Part shown: positions 19,290-27,774 of the stretch, in pieces
Position numbering within the stretch: the first letter of the stretch is position 1
Layout of the letters: every line of letters starts with the position of its first letter
Origin: Chitinophaga silvisoli
Lineage (GTDB): Bacteria > Bacteroidota > Bacteroidia > Chitinophagales > Chitinophagaceae
NCBI RefSeq assembly: GCF_003412465.1
Contig: NZ_QTJV01000009.1
Location: 372,001 to 436,000 of the forward strand
Direction of reading: 5' to 3'
DNA length: 64,000 nucleotides
Position numbers and translations under genes: made by a program
The notes under the pieces: model-generated
What the model was told of the DNA's origin: nothing
The model's database searches: none
What the model saw: only the letters and a program-made list of their open reading frames with translations

Positions 19290-19691
19290 ATGGATCGTAT
19301 TCCTATTCTGCGAATGGGTCGCCTGCTTCTGGTGACTATACAGATAGATCTTTACGACAGGTTAGCTACCAATCTGGAGACGGACCTGGTCCAAATGGTC
19401 AATAAGACTGAAGCAAAGGGTGTATTAATAGATATCTCCGCATTATCCATAGTCGATTCTTTTATGGGGCGTATTCTCGGCAACATTGGTTCCATGTCCA
19501 AAATTATGGATGCGGAAACTGTTGTCGTGGGTATGCAGCCGGCAGTCGCCATCACTTTGATTGAACTTGGGTTAGAACTCAAAGGCGTACACACGGCTTT
19601 GAATGTGGAAAAAGGTATGGAATTGTTAAAAGAAAAAATAGGCAATTATGATGAGGACCTAACCGAAGACGATGAAGATAGTACTGAATAA
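19290..19691 (+). CDS. rsbS: RsbS-like STAS antagonist
   Basis: 133-residue single STAS domain. The phosphorylated serine of RsbS is conserved as Ser57 in DISALSIVDSFMGRIL, in the same context as in Bacillus. The C-terminus (from about 118) is an acidic tail (DEDLTEDDEDSTE) not typical of Bacillus RsbS. The start codon lies 2 bp after the rsbR stop, and the 3' end overlaps rsbT by 20 bp, so the three proteins are probably made in coupled amounts. Role by family: scaffold component that sequesters RsbT until phosphorylated. Confidence 0.93.
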   Translation: MDRIPILRMGRLLLVTIQIDLYDRLATNLETDLVQMVNKTEAKGVLIDISALSIVDSFMGRILGNIGSMSKIMDAETVVVGMQPAVAITLIELGLELKGVHTALNVEKGMELLKEKIGNYDEDLTEDDEDSTE

Positions 19692-20085
19692 GGACCGTAT
19701 GCTAATCGAAAGAGAACAGGATGTGATTCTCTTCAGGAATCGGGTGAAGGAGTATGCAGTAAAAATTGGAATGAGTCTTGTAAACCAAACCAAATTAATC
19801 ACCGCAGCCAGTGAGCTCGTACGCAATATGTTGAAATATGCAAATGGCGGTATGGTGCTCATCGAGGTGCTCAGCCAGGGCAGAGATAGTGGTATCCGCC
19901 TTGTTTTTACAGACAAAGGACCCGGTATCAAAGATATCGCCCTGGCTATGAAAGATGGCTACTCCACCGGCAAAAGCCTGGGGATTGGCCTTCCAGGCAC
20001 TAAGCGCCTGGTCAATGAATTTGATATTAAAAGTACAGTGGGCGAAGGCACTACTGTTTCAATTATTAAGTGGAAGAATGGATAA
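19672..20085 (+). CDS. rsbT: RsbT-like serine/threonine kinase (switch protein)
   Basis: 137-residue GHKL-fold kinase. The ATP site is intact: N box with Glu48 and Asn52 (ASELVRNMLKYA), G1 box Asp81-Lys-Gly-Pro-Gly-Ile, and G2 box STGKSLGIGLPG (98-109). In the known pathway RsbT phosphorylates RsbR and RsbS, is released, and activates an output phosphatase. Here the usual partner RsbU is not in the window; the next genes are an ATPase-phosphatase fusion and a histidine kinase. The start overlaps rsbS by 20 bp and the stop overlaps the next gene by 8 bp (ATGGATAA). Confidence 0.94.
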   Translation: MKIVLNKDRMLIEREQDVILFRNRVKEYAVKIGMSLVNQTKLITAASELVRNMLKYANGGMVLIEVLSQGRDSGIRLVFTDKGPGIKDIALAMKDGYSTGKSLGIGLPGTKRLVNEFDIKSTVGEGTTVSIIKWKNG

Positions 20086-21088
20086 TCACATACATCTGGC
20101 GCTCAATGCATCTGACAGGAGCTATTTTGCCATTCTGAAAAAAGAAATCCATGCCATGGCTGTAGCAGGTGGCCTCTCCGAAAAGCGGATTGCGGAACTC
20201 GATATTATCGTGGCAGAAATAGTAACGAACCTTGTTAAGCATGCTGGTGGCGGTCAGGTACTTGCCAAACTCATCGAAGAAAACGGAAAACAGGGAATTG
20301 AAATTATCAGCATAGACAACGGCCCCGGTATGTCGGATGTAACCCGGATGGTAGCAGACGGCGTATCTACCAAAAATACACTGGGGCATGGATTAGGGGC
20401 CATGAAAAGACTCTCTGATGTATTCCAGATTTACTCGCTCAAAAACTGGGGTACCATCATCCTGGTCAGGGTATTCAATAAGGCACCTTCTTCCAAAGCA
20501 TTCAAGACAGAAATCAGATCCGTCATCATTCCTAAACCGGGTGAAACAGCAAGCGGAGATGATTTCTTTTCTATTGTAGATAAAGACTACGTCAAATTGT
20601 TTCTTGGAGATGGTCTTGGCCATGGCCCCGAGGCAGCAAAAGCCATGCAGGTCGCCGGAGCAGCCTTTATGGAATGCCCATACACCGACCCGGTAGAGAT
20701 CATCCGGTATATAAATGTAGCTGTGAAACGTACACGGGGTATGGTTGGTACGGTGGCAGTCTTTGACCTGGCTTCCAGGAAATGGCGTATTTGCGGCGTG
20801 GGAAACATTATTACCAAAGTTTGCAGTGCCGGTAACAGCAAAAATTACCTGACCTACAATGGTATCATAGGCCTCAATGTACCCAATACCCTTAGTGCGC
20901 AGGAAATACCTTACGAAGATGGTCAATACGTTTTGATGACCAGCGATGGTCTTAAAACAAGATGGGATACGCTAAAGTATACCTCCATCATGCGATACGA
21001 TCTTTCTATCTTATGTGCTTCACTCATTAAAGACTTTGCCCGCCTCACAGACGATATGTCTGCCGTGGCCTGTAAAATAAACTTGTAA
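20078..21088 (+). CDS. GHKL ATPase-SpoIIE/RsbX phosphatase fusion
   Basis: 336-residue two-domain protein. Residues 1-135 are an RsbT/RsbW-like ATPase with intact boxes: Glu47/Asn51 (AEIVTNLVKHA), Asp80 (DNGPGM), and TLGHGLGAMKR. Residues about 143-336 are a PP2C/SpoIIE-type phosphatase domain resembling RsbX, with metal-binding candidates in SGDDFF (about 159-164), GDGLGHG (Asp178), TSDGLK and TDDMSAVACK. RsbX resets stressosomes by dephosphorylating RsbR/RsbS; here a kinase-like module is fused in front, so the protein could both sense and reset. The start at 20078 is chosen because it overlaps the rsbT stop by 8 bp and gives the exact N-terminus of the ATPase fold; a longer in-frame extension would lie wholly inside rsbT. 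Confidence 0.9.
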   Translation: MDNHIHLALNASDRSYFAILKKEIHAMAVAGGLSEKRIAELDIIVAEIVTNLVKHAGGGQVLAKLIEENGKQGIEIISIDNGPGMSDVTRMVADGVSTKNTLGHGLGAMKRLSDVFQIYSLKNWGTIILVRVFNKAPSSKAFKTEIRSVIIPKPGETASGDDFFSIVDKDYVKLFLGDGLGHGPEAAKAMQVAGAAFMECPYTDPVEIIRYINVAVKRTRGMVGTVAVFDLASRKWRICGVGNIITKVCSAGNSKNYLTYNGIIGLNVPNTLSAQEIPYEDGQYVLMTSDGLKTRWDTLKYTSIMRYDLSILCASLIKDFARLTDDMSAVACKINL

Positions 21089-21092
21089 TCTC

Positions 21093-22721
21093 ATGCACGA
21101 ACTTGCCCGGGTGACCCTTGAGAACGAAATGGATCTCATACTTGCGCATAAACGCTCCATGAAACTGGCAGAACTGGCAGGCCTGTCTCTGTCTGCGCAG
21201 ACTACTTTTGCTACTGCCGTTTCAGAAGTATCAAGAAACGCTATAGATAGTGGCAAAGGTGGCTGCCTTATTCTCAGTGTAGAGAGCGACCTCCGTGAGA
21301 AGTATATTGTAGCAGGTCTGAAGAATGAGATCTCAGAAAAGAACACACCCCGGGAAGGACTTGAACACGCAAAAAAACTCGTCAATAAGTATAAGGTATC
21401 TACTGACGGTTCTATTGAACTGTTCTATACTATCTCCCCTCCTTTCCGTATCGATATACAAAAGCTGGATGAATGGCGTAGCCTTTTCCGCAACGAACCT
21501 CCTATCTCTCCGTATGAGGAACTGAAACGGAAGAATGAACAGCTGCAGGAACTGTCAGAAAGAGTGAAGAAAAGTGAGGACCAGTATAGGGTACTCACCA
21601 ACTCCCTCCCACTCATGATCTTTAGCCTGGATGATCAGGCACAGCTACTTTACGCCAATGATTGGTTGCTGCAATATACAGGTCAGAACCTGAACAGCCT
21701 CAACCACAGCAAATGGAAAAGCGTTGTACACGAAGAAGATTACGATGCCTTTTGCCTGTTGCTGAAAAACAATATTACCAAAGGCGCTACAACCATCAAA
21801 ATCCAGGCAAGGCTGTTGAATAAAAACAGTGACGATTATCTCTGGCACCAGATCTCGCTCGCCCCCCTGAATACCGAAAAGGAAGAAAGGATTACCCGCA
21901 TCGGGTATATGGTAGACATCCATGCGCAGAAAACTGTAGAAGAAACGCTGAAGGATAACTACGAACTGAAACAGGCGGAAAAGAAACTGAAAGACAACCA
22001 GCTTATACTGGAACAGTATATTGAAGAATTAAACCGCAGCAACCTTGAATTACAACAATTTGCGTTCGTTGCTTCCCATGACCTGCAGGAGCCTGTGCGC
22101 AAGCTGCTCTTCTATAGCGACTACCTCCTCAACAAATACCAGTCTTCCTTTGATGAAAAGAGCCTGCATTTCCTAAACAGTATCCAGGGCGCCAGCCGCA
22201 GAATGCGCTCCCTGATCCAGGACCTGCTACTCTTTTCCCAGATCAATAAGGAACAGATCCAATTCCAGGAGATAGACCTGAACACCGTAGCCTCCGATGC
22301 CTGCCAGGACCTGGAAATTGCCATCGAGGAAAAAAAGGCGGCACTCAACATCGGGACATTGCCCAAAATGTATGGTGATGAACGGATGATGCGCCAGCTC
22401 TTTGGCAATATTATCAGCAATTCACTGAAGTATAGTAAGGAAACGCAGACACCTGAATTAAATATTTCCTGCAGGCAGGAAAATGGGCATATAGAACTCA
22501 TTTTCAGGGATAATGGAATAGGATTTGATGAGAAATATTTACCTAAAATGTTCACCCTCTTCCAGCGTTTACATACCCGTCAGGCGTATGAAGGCACAGG
22601 CCTGGGACTGGCCATTTGCAGAAAGATCGTAGAAATGCACCAGGGGAAAATATGGGCTACTTCAGAAGAAGGTATAGGTGCAACTTTTTTTGTTTCTTTG
22701 CCGCTACACCCGGTTATTTAA
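21093..22721 (+). CDS. PAS-containing histidine kinase with degenerate RsbT-like N-terminus
   Basis: 542 residues, no membrane helix, so cytoplasmic. Residues 1-120 have the length and N-box of an RsbT/RsbW fold (TAVSEVSRNAID, Glu45/Asn49) but lack the DxGxG box (LKNEI in its place) and the G2 loop, so this copy is probably unable to bind ATP. A short coiled coil (about 140-165) leads to a PAS domain (about 163-280, DQYRVLTNSLPLMIFSLDDQ), a second coiled coil, and the HisKA domain with phosphoacceptor His329 (FAFVASHDLQEPVRKL). The C-terminal HATPase has intact N box (GNIISNSLKYS), G1 (DNGIGF) and G2 (GTGLGLAI). It starts 4 bp after the phosphatase gene. It is the likely output of the RsbRST module, its N-terminus a plausible docking site, but this is inferred. 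Confidence 0.9.
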   Translation: MHELARVTLENEMDLILAHKRSMKLAELAGLSLSAQTTFATAVSEVSRNAIDSGKGGCLILSVESDLREKYIVAGLKNEISEKNTPREGLEHAKKLVNKYKVSTDGSIELFYTISPPFRIDIQKLDEWRSLFRNEPPISPYEELKRKNEQLQELSERVKKSEDQYRVLTNSLPLMIFSLDDQAQLLYANDWLLQYTGQNLNSLNHSKWKSVVHEEDYDAFCLLLKNNITKGATTIKIQARLLNKNSDDYLWHQISLAPLNTEKEERITRIGYMVDIHAQKTVEETLKDNYELKQAEKKLKDNQLILEQYIEELNRSNLELQQFAFVASHDLQEPVRKLLFYSDYLLNKYQSSFDEKSLHFLNSIQGASRRMRSLIQDLLLFSQINKEQIQFQEIDLNTVASDACQDLEIAIEEKKAALNIGTLPKMYGDERMMRQLFGNIISNSLKYSKETQTPELNISCRQENGHIELIFRDNGIGFDEKYLPKMFTLFQRLHTRQAYEGTGLGLAICRKIVEMHQGKIWATSEEGIGATFFVSLPLHPVI

Positions 22722-22731
22722 TCACTGTATT

Positions 22732-23139
22732 ATGAAATGTGGAAAAATCCTGGTTATTGATGATGACTCTGAAGATATGGTAATTATCAGAGAAGCCATG
22801 GAAATGATTAATGCTGACAATATCATGCTCTTTGCTGAGAACGGCGAAACGGCATTGCAATTGCTGGATACACGGTTTAGCGCTGAACATATTGTACCCT
22901 GCCTGATTGTACTCGATCTGAACATGCCCAAAATGAACGGCACACAGACACTGGAAAATCTGAAAGCAGATGATCGCTTCAGAAATATTCCGGTCATTAT
23001 TTATTCTACCTCTATCAATCCCTTTGAAAAGGCAAAATGTGTCTCACTGGGTGCACATGCCTATATCACCAAACCGGTATCACTCAAAGAAAGCCTGGAG
23101 ACCGCAAAGGTATTCCTGGATTTCTGTTCTGCAGACTAA
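22732..23139 (+). CDS. Single-domain response regulator (Rcp1-like)
   Basis: 135-residue CheY-like receiver without output domain. Acidic pocket Asp11-Asp12, phosphoacceptor Asp62 (IVLDLNMPKMNG), conserved Ser92 and Lys114 (ITKPVS). It matches the Rcp1 class that usually pairs with PAS/phytochrome kinases. The start at 22732 (MKCGKILVIDDDSED) lies 10 bp after the kinase stop; an upstream ATG would overlap the kinase gene. Its 3' end overlaps that of the convergent hydrolase by 4 bp, so there is no room for a separate terminator. It probably receives the phosphate from the preceding kinase and acts by protein-protein contact. Confidence 0.92.
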   Translation: MKCGKILVIDDDSEDMVIIREAMEMINADNIMLFAENGETALQLLDTRFSAEHIVPCLIVLDLNMPKMNGTQTLENLKADDRFRNIPVIIYSTSINPFEKAKCVSLGAHAYITKPVSLKESLETAKVFLDFCSAD

Positions 23140-24494
23140 TGTGAGGCATTCCATAGCTTTTCCAGTTGTGCAAATCCGTGAATAGCATGTGGGGGCAGTT
23201 TCTCTCCTTTTTCTCCAAACACATACATCGCGACAACTTGTTCAATCGTTATTTTGGTTTCGTCTGCAGCATTCCTGTTTAATTTCAGGTACTGCGCCAT
23301 AAAATCATATACTGCCTTACGTTTGTTAACGCCAAAGTCATGACCTTCAGCTGGCAGATGTACATTAGAGACCTTGCTGAACTGATCGTAATAGCTATAA
23401 ATCTTTTGCAGGTAAGGGTAATCGTGTTCCGGCATTTTATCCGTCCAGTCGCCCCCGTCACTCACTAATAATTGTGGCCTGGGAGCTGCCATCGCAGCAA
23501 TTTCTACATTGTCGGTTCTGTTACCGCAACCATGAACCGGCATCCCGCTTTCGCAGGGACAACCTCCATAGAAATAAGAACTGATGGCGACTACAGGTGC
23601 ACTCACTTTGATCCGGTCGTCAAGAGCCGTCATCAATACCGTATGACTCCCCGCTCCTGAACCACCTGTGATGCCTACCCTGCTGGTATCAGCATCAGGC
23701 AACGACAATAAATAATCAAGAATCCGGATACTGCCAAGTACCTGTATACTCATCGCTAAACTGCGACGGTGATCTGCTTCGTCAAATTGTAATTGTGATT
23801 CCCCCCAGGCAAAGAGATCATAACTGAATGCCATGGCCCCCATCCGTGCAAGCGCGGCACAGCGATACTGACAATCGGGCCGATATCTTTGATCTTTCCA
23901 ATGCCCGTCAGGATTGAGAATCACGGGAATCCTGCCCTTGCTCCCGGCAGGTGCATATAGTGAACCATTGACATAAACACCGGGTAATATTTCTATCGCA
24001 ATATTCCGGACAGTATATCCATCAAATTTTCTTACTGGTGTGATGATGGGTGCAGATGCCGGTTTGGCTGGCAGAGGAGACAATTGCAATGCCTGCAGGA
24101 TACAGGGCTTCAATAATGCCTTCCGCGCTTCCCATTCCTGTTCATTGTGGTATTGTGCTGCAATTCTGTCCAGCTCCGCCCAGCCCTCGGCTACCGGCCA
24201 GCGGTAATATTCAAAAGTAGTGAGGCGGTATTGCTTCTCTTTTTCCTTTCTTACTTTCAGATCGAGTGGGGCCAATACTTTCTCCAGCGTCGTTTCCGCA
24301 TCAGGGCGATAACGCCAGTCTGCATAAGTCACATACCTGCCTGCTACTTCTGCATCTGTATACCTGATTTTGATACCAAAACGATTCTGGATATCGACCA
24401 GCACATCCTGCAAGGGTTTTTTATATCCGCTGTCGGAGTTTTGCTGCGCATAGGCACATTGTACCAGCAACAGGCAGAATAACAATCTTATCAT
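23136..24494 (-). CDS. Secreted alpha/beta hydrolase with STN-like N-terminal domain
   Basis: 452 residues with a signal peptide (cleavage near AYAQ, residue 16-17). Residues about 25-92 (PLQDVLVDIQNRFGIKIRYT ... DAETTLEKVLAPLDLKVR) look like the STN/DUF4974 fold normally found at the N-terminus of TonB receptors or the C-terminus of FecR anti-sigma factors. Residues about 150-410 are an alpha/beta hydrolase of the acetylxylan-esterase/AB_hydrolase_7 type with nucleophile Ser279 (GITGGSGAGSH), a probable acid among Asp346/Asp351, and His385 (AEGHDFG). Three Cys in GGCPCESGMPVHGCGN (about 310-325) may form disulphides. It starts 18 bp after the GH51 gene, so both are probably one operon acting on acetylated arabinose-containing glycans. 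Confidence 0.85.
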   Translation of the reverse strand: MIRLLFCLLLVQCAYAQQNSDSGYKKPLQDVLVDIQNRFGIKIRYTDAEVAGRYVTYADWRYRPDAETTLEKVLAPLDLKVRKEKEKQYRLTTFEYYRWPVAEGWAELDRIAAQYHNEQEWEARKALLKPCILQALQLSPLPAKPASAPIITPVRKFDGYTVRNIAIEILPGVYVNGSLYAPAGSKGRIPVILNPDGHWKDQRYRPDCQYRCAALARMGAMAFSYDLFAWGESQLQFDEADHRRSLAMSIQVLGSIRILDYLLSLPDADTSRVGITGGSGAGSHTVLMTALDDRIKVSAPVVAISSYFYGGCPCESGMPVHGCGNRTDNVEIAAMAAPRPQLLVSDGGDWTDKMPEHDYPYLQKIYSYYDQFSKVSNVHLPAEGHDFGVNKRKAVYDFMAQYLKLNRNAADETKITIEQVVAMYVFGEKGEKLPPHAIHGFAQLEKLWNASH

Positions 24495-24512
24495 GAGTCA
24501 CCTCCGCTATTA

Positions 24513-26402
24513 TTATTTCTTATGCAGTCGTATCACCTGCATGCTCAGTGCATCCAGTGTAAGACTACTCTTTGTAAATTCCGTTTCAACTGAAACAGGT
24601 ACTCCCCCCTCTTCCTTCAGCAAAATCACCTGCGCCTTTGGCTGCAATGCACCTAATGCTTTCAGGTTTACATTTACCTTTGCATCTGTAGCACCTGCAT
24701 TTACAAGCTTCACAATCACATCGCCCGTCTTGCTGTCCTTCACCACAGATGCTGCAAGTGTAGAATCTTTCTTACGGTCGAATGTCACCACATCACTGAT
24801 ATATACATCTCCTGAATTAGAAGAAAACAACTGCTGTACATAGTAGTTCACGGTTGGATACACGCCTGTATTATCGAAATAAATCAGGTCAGGATTCCAG
24901 TTCGTATTCCCCTTCTTTGCCAGCAGTGGTGCGTAGGAAGCCATGTGTACTACATCGCCGTTTCTTTCCAGGCTGGTCATGTAGGTCGCTTCTGAGATCG
25001 CATTGATGAATTTATTGCCCCTGGAAGCATATTCACCGATATATACTTTTGCTTTTTTACGATCGTACTTATCGTAGCGCTGATTGTTTTTCAGGAACCA
25101 TTCAGGTTCATTGTAATAGTGTTCATCTACTACCGGTACTTTCAGTTTATTGACGATGGCCCAGCCTTTTTCATAGTCTTCTCCCTCTGAAGACGGGCCT
25201 GCTGTCCCGATGACAGTTATTTCAGGATGCTTTGCTTTTACCGCATTATAGATCATAGTAAAGCGGGCTTCGAAATCCGGTGTCATTTTATCTTCATTAC
25301 CAATGCCCAGGTATTGCAGGTGGAAGGGCTCCGGATGCCCTGCTGCGGCGCGCTTAGCACCCCATACGGAAGTAGCAGGACCATTTGCATATTCTACCAG
25401 GTCCAGCACATCCTGGATATAGGCCTGCATGTCCGCCATAGGAATTCCCTTCTGTCCTGTACTACCAATTACCCAGGTGCCACCGGAATTCTGGCAGCTG
25501 ACACCTGCAGCCAGGATAGGCACTGGTTTGGCACCGATATCTTCACAGAACTGGAAGTATTCAAAATATCCCAATCCTGCTGATTGGTGATAGTTCCAGA
25601 TGTTGCGCTGGTCCACGCGCGCCTCCAAAGGACCGATGGTGTTTTTCCAGTTGTAGATATTTGCAATCCCATCTCCGTGTACCAGGCATCCGCCGGGGAA
25701 ACGCATAAATTTCGGATGCAGGTCCGCAATCGCCTGGCTCAGATCCGGTCTCATACCATTGGTTCTGTCCTTGAATGTTTTCTTTGGAAAGAGCGATACC
25801 TGGTCAATTGCCAGTTTGCCAGTACCTTTTGCGATGATCACCAGACAGGCGCTGTCATCACTTTTATTCACCGTAATACCGGCAGCGTATTGTTGCCAGT
25901 TTTTATTTGTAACATCAAAAGTGGTTTCACCGTAGATGTCTCCTTTCCTGTTGCGGATACTGACTGTTACCGGTATTGCATTGCCGGCAAGCAGGGCGGC
26001 AAACAGCGATACATCGTACTGTTCACCTTCTTTCACCGGGATGCCGTTGAAACCATAGTTCGTCAATCCAAGACCTTCCTGCCCGACATCCTGGATGTCT
26101 AATACGACATAATGCGTGTTGTTTTCGTTGAGTGGCGACTTCGTTTCCACTGATAGTTTTCCATAAGCATATCCCCTGGGTGTATACTCCCATGCAGTCA
26201 TTGGATGCCATCCTTTGTGATCTGATCCTGTATATTCAAATGAGCGGTTCTGGATGAGTTCTGCATACAATCCCCCGTCAGCAGAATAGCTGATGTCTTC
26301 AAAGAAGATACCGAATAGATCAGGGCTGATAGCCTTCTGGCGTTGGGCAAAAGTGGCCGTGGAATAAAGGGCGATGATAATTGTAAATAATGAACGTTGC
26401 AT
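24513..26402 (-). CDS. Alpha-L-arabinofuranosidase, GH51
   Basis: 629-residue secreted glycosidase removing terminal L-arabinofuranose. A signal peptide ends near TATFAQ (residue 20). N-terminal motif ISPDLFGIFFEDISYSADGG is typical of GH51. A carbohydrate-binding-like beta-sandwich lies about 85-205, then the (beta/alpha)8 barrel with KFMRFPGGCLVHGDGI (231-246), acid/base Glu370 (LGIGNED) and probable nucleophile Glu457 (YIGEYASRG). The C-terminal arabinofuranosidase beta-domain follows to 629. It is upstream of, and co-oriented with, the esterase-like hydrolase (18-bp gap), which fits deacetylation together with arabinose release. Confidence 0.95.
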   Translation of the reverse strand: MQRSLFTIIIALYSTATFAQRQKAISPDLFGIFFEDISYSADGGLYAELIQNRSFEYTGSDHKGWHPMTAWEYTPRGYAYGKLSVETKSPLNENNTHYVVLDIQDVGQEGLGLTNYGFNGIPVKEGEQYDVSLFAALLAGNAIPVTVSIRNRKGDIYGETTFDVTNKNWQQYAAGITVNKSDDSACLVIIAKGTGKLAIDQVSLFPKKTFKDRTNGMRPDLSQAIADLHPKFMRFPGGCLVHGDGIANIYNWKNTIGPLEARVDQRNIWNYHQSAGLGYFEYFQFCEDIGAKPVPILAAGVSCQNSGGTWVIGSTGQKGIPMADMQAYIQDVLDLVEYANGPATSVWGAKRAAAGHPEPFHLQYLGIGNEDKMTPDFEARFTMIYNAVKAKHPEITVIGTAGPSSEGEDYEKGWAIVNKLKVPVVDEHYYNEPEWFLKNNQRYDKYDRKKAKVYIGEYASRGNKFINAISEATYMTSLERNGDVVHMASYAPLLAKKGNTNWNPDLIYFDNTGVYPTVNYYVQQLFSSNSGDVYISDVVTFDRKKDSTLAASVVKDSKTGDVIVKLVNAGATDAKVNVNLKALGALQPKAQVILLKEEGGVPVSVETEFTKSSLTLDALSMQVIRLHKK

Positions 26403-26579
26403 ATAAATTGTAATCTACGTTAATGTTAAGATACAACTACGATTTATTAAATGAGTATAAAAATCTTTAAATATCATTTCCTTTTTGAATACAGCATCCT
26501 TTTCAAGTAATTATTCTTCGCAAAAGCCTACATTTATTTACTAACATTTTTAGTATTTTGTGCTAAATTATTTAGTTTT

Positions 26580-27302
26580 GTGCAAGTAGAAATAGAACAA
26601 ATTTTCGAAGGTGCTTACTTCTTACAACAGGGAAAAAAGATTAGGATAAAGGGCCCGGATTTAGCAAACATCCTGCAAGTTATCGACACACTGGAACCAA
26701 TACTGATAGAACGTGCAGAATTGTCGCTTTTACGCTTCAACACGATGGATAGAAGCAAGGGCACTGTACTCCGTACTACGGCTATTGGTGGCAAGTTTTG
26801 GCTGAAGCCTGGCATAGGAGGAAAATGGTTTGTAGGTGTAGACGAAGTCCTGACTTCTGCTTACATCTATTACATTCATCAGCTACAACGGCTCTTCTTT
26901 TCCCTCTTTGAAGAACATCTCAGGTATCCCGGCGACGAAATAACGCCAGCGGGCAAATCTGCGAAAAAAAACTACTACTATAAACCTCAGCACCAGGTTA
27001 ATTCAATCGTAGTAGAAGCCAATCATCCGCGCATAAAAAAAGGCTTTTCCAGGAAAGCAATCCTGGAGCCTGTGCCGGATGAATTGTATTACCTCACCTC
27101 AGATATGCGGCTCCTGATCCGATCTAAAAGATTAGGATACGCCATCTGGGAAGTAGGAGAAAGTCCGTCCCTCTTTGTACACAACGGCAGACCCTGGGGA
27201 CTCAAACTGGCCGCAGGCAAAACAGTGACGGAAGAGGATACAGCAAAGGCAGGAAAGTGGCTGCTGGGGCATCTGATAGGGAATGAAGTGAATTTCACAT
27301 AA
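26580..27302 (+). CDS. Unrecognised 240-residue protein
   Basis: I do not recognise this protein. It has no signal peptide, membrane helix or known motif; it is rich in basic and aromatic residues (KKNYYYKPQHQVN, GGKFWLKPGIGGKWF) and ends in WLLGHLIGNEVNFT. The only upstream start is GTG at 26580; a TAGTTTTG element that matches the -7 consensus lies exactly at 26573-26580, overlapping that start, so either the message is leaderless or the true start is further downstream. The frame is open upstream of 26580 as well. It borders the repeat-rich, gene-poor stretch on its right. Confidence 0.6.
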   Translation: MQVEIEQIFEGAYFLQQGKKIRIKGPDLANILQVIDTLEPILIERAELSLLRFNTMDRSKGTVLRTTAIGGKFWLKPGIGGKWFVGVDEVLTSAYIYYIHQLQRLFFSLFEEHLRYPGDEITPAGKSAKKNYYYKPQHQVNSIVVEANHPRIKKGFSRKAILEPVPDELYYLTSDMRLLIRSKRLGYAIWEVGESPSLFVHNGRPWGLKLAAGKTVTEEDTAKAGKWLLGHLIGNEVNFT

Positions 27303-27431
27303 AGAGCGTATGAAGTGCATTTAACACAGGAAGTAACAATAGTGAGAACTTTACCTAAGCAATAGCAATATGGTAGACAGTACCTGGATTATAACGAAGC
27401 AATCTTTATATAAGCAACAAGCCGGATGAAC

Positions 27432-27523
27432 ACAAAATAACAAAGGGTATGACGACGAAATAATAAAGGGTATGACGACAAAATAACAAAGGGAATTACA
27501 AAGGAGATAACAAAGGGACTTAC
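27432..27523 (+). repeat. Tandem repeat, 23 bp x 4, degenerate
   Basis: Four copies of a unit centred on ATAACAAAGGG begin at 27437, 27460, 27483 and 27507 (spacing 23, 23, 24). Copies 1-3 are near identical apart from few substitutions; the fourth has diverged. The period is not a multiple of three and no reading frame crosses it, so it is non-coding. Confidence 0.8.
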
Positions 27524-27774
27524 AAACAAACGACCGGTATTACAACACATCATCACACAGCACCCTCAGGCTGTAAACTCAAAATAACCAGAAAATCTAC
27601 GTCAAATATGAACCATTCAACATCTCAGTAATAGCTGAAACAAACCGTATTAAGCTCGTTCCTAAGCTGCCCTCCTGTCAACGCAAGAGGGTGATCAGCA
27701 TGCATTGTTCCTAAACGACAAAACTGCACTTATCCCGTGCAGCAGCTATAGCTATGCCATCTCCACACTTGTGT

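Noticed and set aside
19955..20077. Upstream extension of the ATPase-phosphatase fusion
   Set aside because: It lies entirely inside rsbT in another frame; the domain starts at 20078 with an 8-bp overlap typical of coupled genes.
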